From the NCBI GenBank assembly GCA_905182995.1, contig CAJJDP010000115.1, positions 48,765 through 112,764 of the forward strand: a stretch of DNA of 64,000 nt, in the 5' to 3' direction. The notes beneath the pieces were generated by a model. That model saw nothing but the letters and a program-made list of their open reading frames with translations, had not been told where the DNA came from and searched no databases. This document shows positions 61,233 to 64,000 of this stretch, piece after piece. The translations under genes were made by a program, and so were the position numbers. Each line of letters begins with the position of its first letter. Positions within the stretch are counted from its first letter, which is position 1. This DNA comes from Paramecium octaurelia (lineage: Eukaryota; Ciliophora; Oligohymenophorea; Peniculida; Parameciidae).

Positions 61233-61901
61233 TTTTTTACAAATATACAAAATTCTACAATATTAAAAACCTATTTCTATTTTTTTTTTTAATTGATTAG
61301 AAATGACATCTGAAAAAATTCTCAAATTAATGCTAGTTTAATCTTTCTACATTAATCTTTAAATTCCTTTGTTTATGTAACAGCATCTTAAGACTAAGGT
61401 ATAATTCACGTATTTGTTATCATGTTAAACTTCAAAATTTAAAGAGAATTACTAGTAATATTATTAGCCTACCCAAATGGTTTACTTTAACTACTTTAAA
61501 CGAAAATAGTTTTTGTTGAAGCTATTTAATTGTAATTTCTATCCCATCTCACAGAGTTCTGGAGCATAATCCAAATCTACCAAGATCATTAAATATTTAT
61601 ATGAATCTATTATTGTTTTCTGCCTTTATTCTTCAGGCAAAAATTAAGATATCAAATATTTCATGCAAGAATGTTGGTGAATTTTATATTCTTTTTATAA
61701 GCTAATTGTAAAAGTCTAATTTATCAATATTTTGAACAAAGGAGAAACTTATATTCTCTTCCAAATTAAAAAAATAATTATGATTTCAAATTTGATTATC
61801 AAGTTGATCTTCTTTCTATTGAATTCTTCTCTGTTTATTTGATAACCCTCAATATATTGGTGAATTTTTGAAATAATATTTTCACCAGTGCTTATAATCA
61901 T
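61146..61901 (-). CDS. hypothetical minus-strand ORF (251 aa), converging on the WD40 gene
   Basis: Read on the minus strand, ATG 61899-61901 opens 252 codons ending at TGA 61146-61148, overlapping the last 87 bases of the WD40 gene. It contains TIIDSYKYLMILVDLDYAPE and NYFRLKQLKQTIWVGQQYYQ. In the middle another minus frame is at least as coding-like (ENISFSFVQNIDKLDFYNQL, then TFLHEIFDILIF), so the true gene may switch frame through introns. A minus-strand gene between 61240 and 61950 is plausible; its exact structure is not settled. No family recognised. Confidence 0.38.
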
Positions 61902-62243
61902 GCTATGTCTTTCCTAATATACTACTTCATTCTTAATTTATCAAAATGCCGTTCAATTTTCATATTTTAGTAGCAATTACATAAAAAAAGGTTATTAGTT
62001 ATTCAGAAAACTATTTAAATAAATTAGTTTTCTTATGGTTTCATGTCAAACCAGATAGAGAACAAATGATGTTCAATATTAGATATCATTCGTACATTTT
62101 GACATTTTTACTTCCTTAAGAATCAAAAATTGTTGATATTTTTATATTTGTACTTTACAATAGGTTTGATGAATTAATGTTTTGCTAAATGTATAAATAT
62201 TGAGTAATACAATAAATTCAAATATAAATTCCTAAGAATTTGA

Positions 62244-62976
62244 ATGAATGGAAATCAAAGTTTTTTTTTTAAGCAAACCAATAACCAAGAAGAGCGGGAG
62301 CGGTGTTTAATCTGTAGAAAAATCTTTAAAGGTGAGTTGCCTCAGTTCAATATTTGGAATAATCATTTATTATCAGAGGAACATTTAGAAATTGCATATA
62401 TCGAATGCATAAAACCGAGGGTTTTAGTGACAATGCATAATTTAATAATTCAGAATAAATTGATGCAGTAAATCTAGTTGATTAATACTATGCCAAAGAA
62501 TTATATCATCAACCATAAATAAAATGGAGTAAAATTACTTTTAGTAAACTAATATTTGAACTAAATATCTTCAATCACCAGCAATCAAAAAAAAGGAGGC
62601 TTTACTTAGCATCTCTGCTGTAATAGTTTGAAGAGATTTTTATTGTATTTTCTTAAAATCTAAGGACCATTATTAGGAAGGAGATTTAATTTTCTTATAG
62701 AAGGAACAGTTTAAATAAGATAGTTAATCTGCCATACAAATATTAACTAGATAAACAAATGATATTGAGAACAAAAAAAAATTATAATCATAAGTTTAAA
62801 ATAATAAGAGTGGGAAAATAAATTGCTTAAATTTTTGTAGAGCAATCTAGCAAATGAAATCACTTAATAAAGAGTTCAACGTTTATAAATAACAAAGAGC
62901 AAATTTATAAATTGTTAAAATACTTGTGATTAAAATGCTTGTGGAAAGCTAAATTCGAAACTCAAATGCATTTTGA
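62244..62976 (+). CDS. small U1/matrin-type zinc-finger and coiled-coil protein
   Basis: ATG 62244 to TGA 62974-62976. The N-terminal zinc finger is CLICRKIFKG ... WNNHLLSEEHLE (C-x2-C, then W-x2-H-x5-H), the pattern of U1-type C2H2 fingers found in RNA-processing proteins. Reading on requires removal of a 44-bp TA-bounded segment (62425-62468) and a 20-nt intron (62645-62664). The product is then 222 aa: NLVDQYYAKELYHQPQIKW, SKKRRLYLASLLQQFEEIFI, then a coiled coil (DIENKKKLQSQVQNN) and a basic tail. Overall length and layout resemble small ZNF830-like splicing factors, which is an inference. Without the 44-bp removal a different frame stays open to TGA 62760-62762, but its sequence is less protein-like. 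Confidence 0.68.
62425..62468 (+). mobile_element. retained 44-bp IES candidate
   Basis: Begins TAGTGACA and is followed by TA 62469-62470; the right end read inwards is TACTGCAT. Removal joins KPRV to LNLVDQYYAKELYHQ and, with the 20-nt intron, makes the gene length an exact multiple of three. 44-46 bp is, as I recall, the second commonest IES size class in Paramecium. The ends share TAxTG with each other but match TAYAGYNR only partly. Confidence 0.58.
62645..62664 (+). other. 20-nt intron
   Basis: GTATTTTCTTAAAATCTAAG. Splicing joins FEEIFI to DHYQEGDLIFLQKEQFKQ in phase. It is at the short end of known Paramecium introns. Confidence 0.65.
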
Positions 62977-63486
62977 ACTTAATTTCTGATAGTATTATCA
63001 AAAATGAAATCAGAGGTCTTTTGTAATGCAGCAGCATTTTGGAAGCAATTAAATATTGTTTAGAACATAATTTTAGATGATATAGATAGTTATAATTTAA
63101 ATAACTTGAGAAATTACCAAACCCCTACCTATAGTTTGAGTTTGTGAACATTAAATATTTCTTAAGTTATATACTTTTCGTTTACTATTTCAACAGCATA
63201 TAATTTTTATATTTAAAGGAAAATAACCAAACAAAAAGTCTCCTTTTGTTTTAACACACAAAAGCTAAATTAATATTATTATTAAACCCATTTAAGAAAT
63301 AAACAAAATAGTATATCATCTAATTAATTTCGCTCATTCTGTTTTATATGAGAATAAAATATTTTTAATTCTTTAATCTCTAAATTGTTTTATCTTTAGT
63401 ACTAGGCTAATTTATCGTTACTTACACGTAATTAAGACAGAATTGAATTATTATTTTATGAGCTAATTTTATTGATTATTTATTCC

Positions 63487-63550
63487 TAAAATTTTATGTG
63501 CATTATTCATGTGGGTAAATGTATTATAATTATTTGATATCTTAATAATA
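63487..63550 (+). repeat. 64-bp direct repeat, copy 1
   Basis: Begins TAAAATTTTATGTGCATTAT and ends ATCTTAATAATA. Identical to 63821-63884, 334 bp downstream; flanks differ on both sides. Confidence 0.9.
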
Positions 63551-63820
63551 TTTAAAATTGCATCAGAATTTATGAGATTAATTTTTAATTATGATACTAA
63601 AACCTTCAACTCAATATTTATTTGAACATGGATTTTAGGGAGGAAAATAAGAATTACATATTCTAACAAGATCTTCTTTACTCTAAAACATTGTAGATTC
63701 AAATTGAAAATAAATGTGATTTCATATGTTTGAAAAATACAAATATGATTTCAATTTTCTTCTTGGAATTACACATTTATACGGTTAATAGTTCAATCTG
63801 ATTTTTCTTTTAAATTAAAA

Positions 63821-63884
63821 TAAAATTTTATGTGCATTATTCATGTGGGTAAATGTATTATAATTATTTGATATCTTAATAATA
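63821..63884 (+). repeat. 64-bp direct repeat, copy 2
   Basis: Exact copy of 63487-63550. No N lies between the copies, so unlike the long duplicates this is not an obvious contig-join artefact. Confidence 0.9.
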
Positions 63885-64000
63885 AAATGTTCACTTTAAA
63901 AAATAATAATTATTATAATGATGTTAATGATATAAATGAAAACCCCCAATCCTCTTCCCCTTAGGTGGAATAGGAAGTGGCTAGTATAGGTGACCTTTCG

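Larger units (their letters stand above)
62977..64000. other. AT-rich region with a 64-bp direct repeat
   Basis: No supported gene. Contains two copies of a 64-bp sequence (63487-63550, 63821-63884). The last 60 bases are unusually C-rich (AACCCCCAATCCTCTTCCCC), but are not a telomere repeat array. Confidence 0.5.

Noticed and set aside
63940-64000. Telomere or telomere-addition site from the C-rich run at the window end
   Set aside because: There is no repeated CCCCAA/CCCAAA array, only isolated C runs.

Overview
This is ciliate DNA, almost certainly from a Paramecium of the P. aurelia/caudatum type. TAA and TAG occur many times inside long conserved reading frames and encode Gln; TGA is the only working stop. 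Spliceosomal introns are tiny (20-34 nt, GT...AG), the DNA is very AT-rich, and the gene families are those expanded in Paramecium: WD40 arrays behind an N-terminal domain, MORN-like arrays, TRIM-like zinc/coiled-coil proteins and Cys-rich surface proteins. A translation with the standard code shows almost none of these genes, so all coding calls here use the ciliate code.

Assembly structure. Single-N joins lie at 7329, 28543, 46678 and 58371. Each is followed by a repeat of the 1.31-1.42 kb before it (6017-7328/7330-8641, 27153-28542/28544-29933, 45303-46677/46679-48082, 56956-58370/58372-59786). These look like contig ends that overlap but were never merged, not tandem duplications. The true unique length is about 58.5 kb.

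Layout. Five genes can be read end to end once introns, and two proposed 28 and 44 bp insertions, are removed: a TRIM-like protein (19699-22094), a MORN-like array with nine introns (31760-33835), a WD40 protein (34691-35755), a 15-repeat WD40 protein with a pentapeptide-like linker (56704-61232, across one N join) and a small zinc-finger protein (62244-62976). Between them lies much decayed or unresolved coding DNA: WD40 remnants (4424-6219, 25990-26400, 38205-38960), a decayed MORN-like copy (36245-37510), a classic MORN remnant (42777-43155), a Vps18-like fragment (29621-30420, minus), a tubulin-like remnant (52600-53590) and several Cys-rich or membrane-protein regions (9241-9526, 15966-16840, 39210-42096, 51478-51818, 55501-56430). 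No tRNA, rRNA, CRISPR array, telomere or recognisable transposase was found.

Main observation. Three short TA-bounded insertions behave like unexcised germline Internal Eliminated Sequences (IESs): a 29-bp one present in one copy of an assembly duplicate and absent from the other, and a 28-bp and a 44-bp one whose removal restores a reading frame. The source DNA therefore probably mixes germline (micronuclear) and rearranged (macronuclear) molecules, or is a macronuclear assembly with retained IESs. Some apparent frameshifts in the broken genes may have the same cause.

Limits. With TGA as the only stop in such AT-rich DNA, open frames of 60-130 codons arise easily. Calls based only on an open frame carry low confidence.
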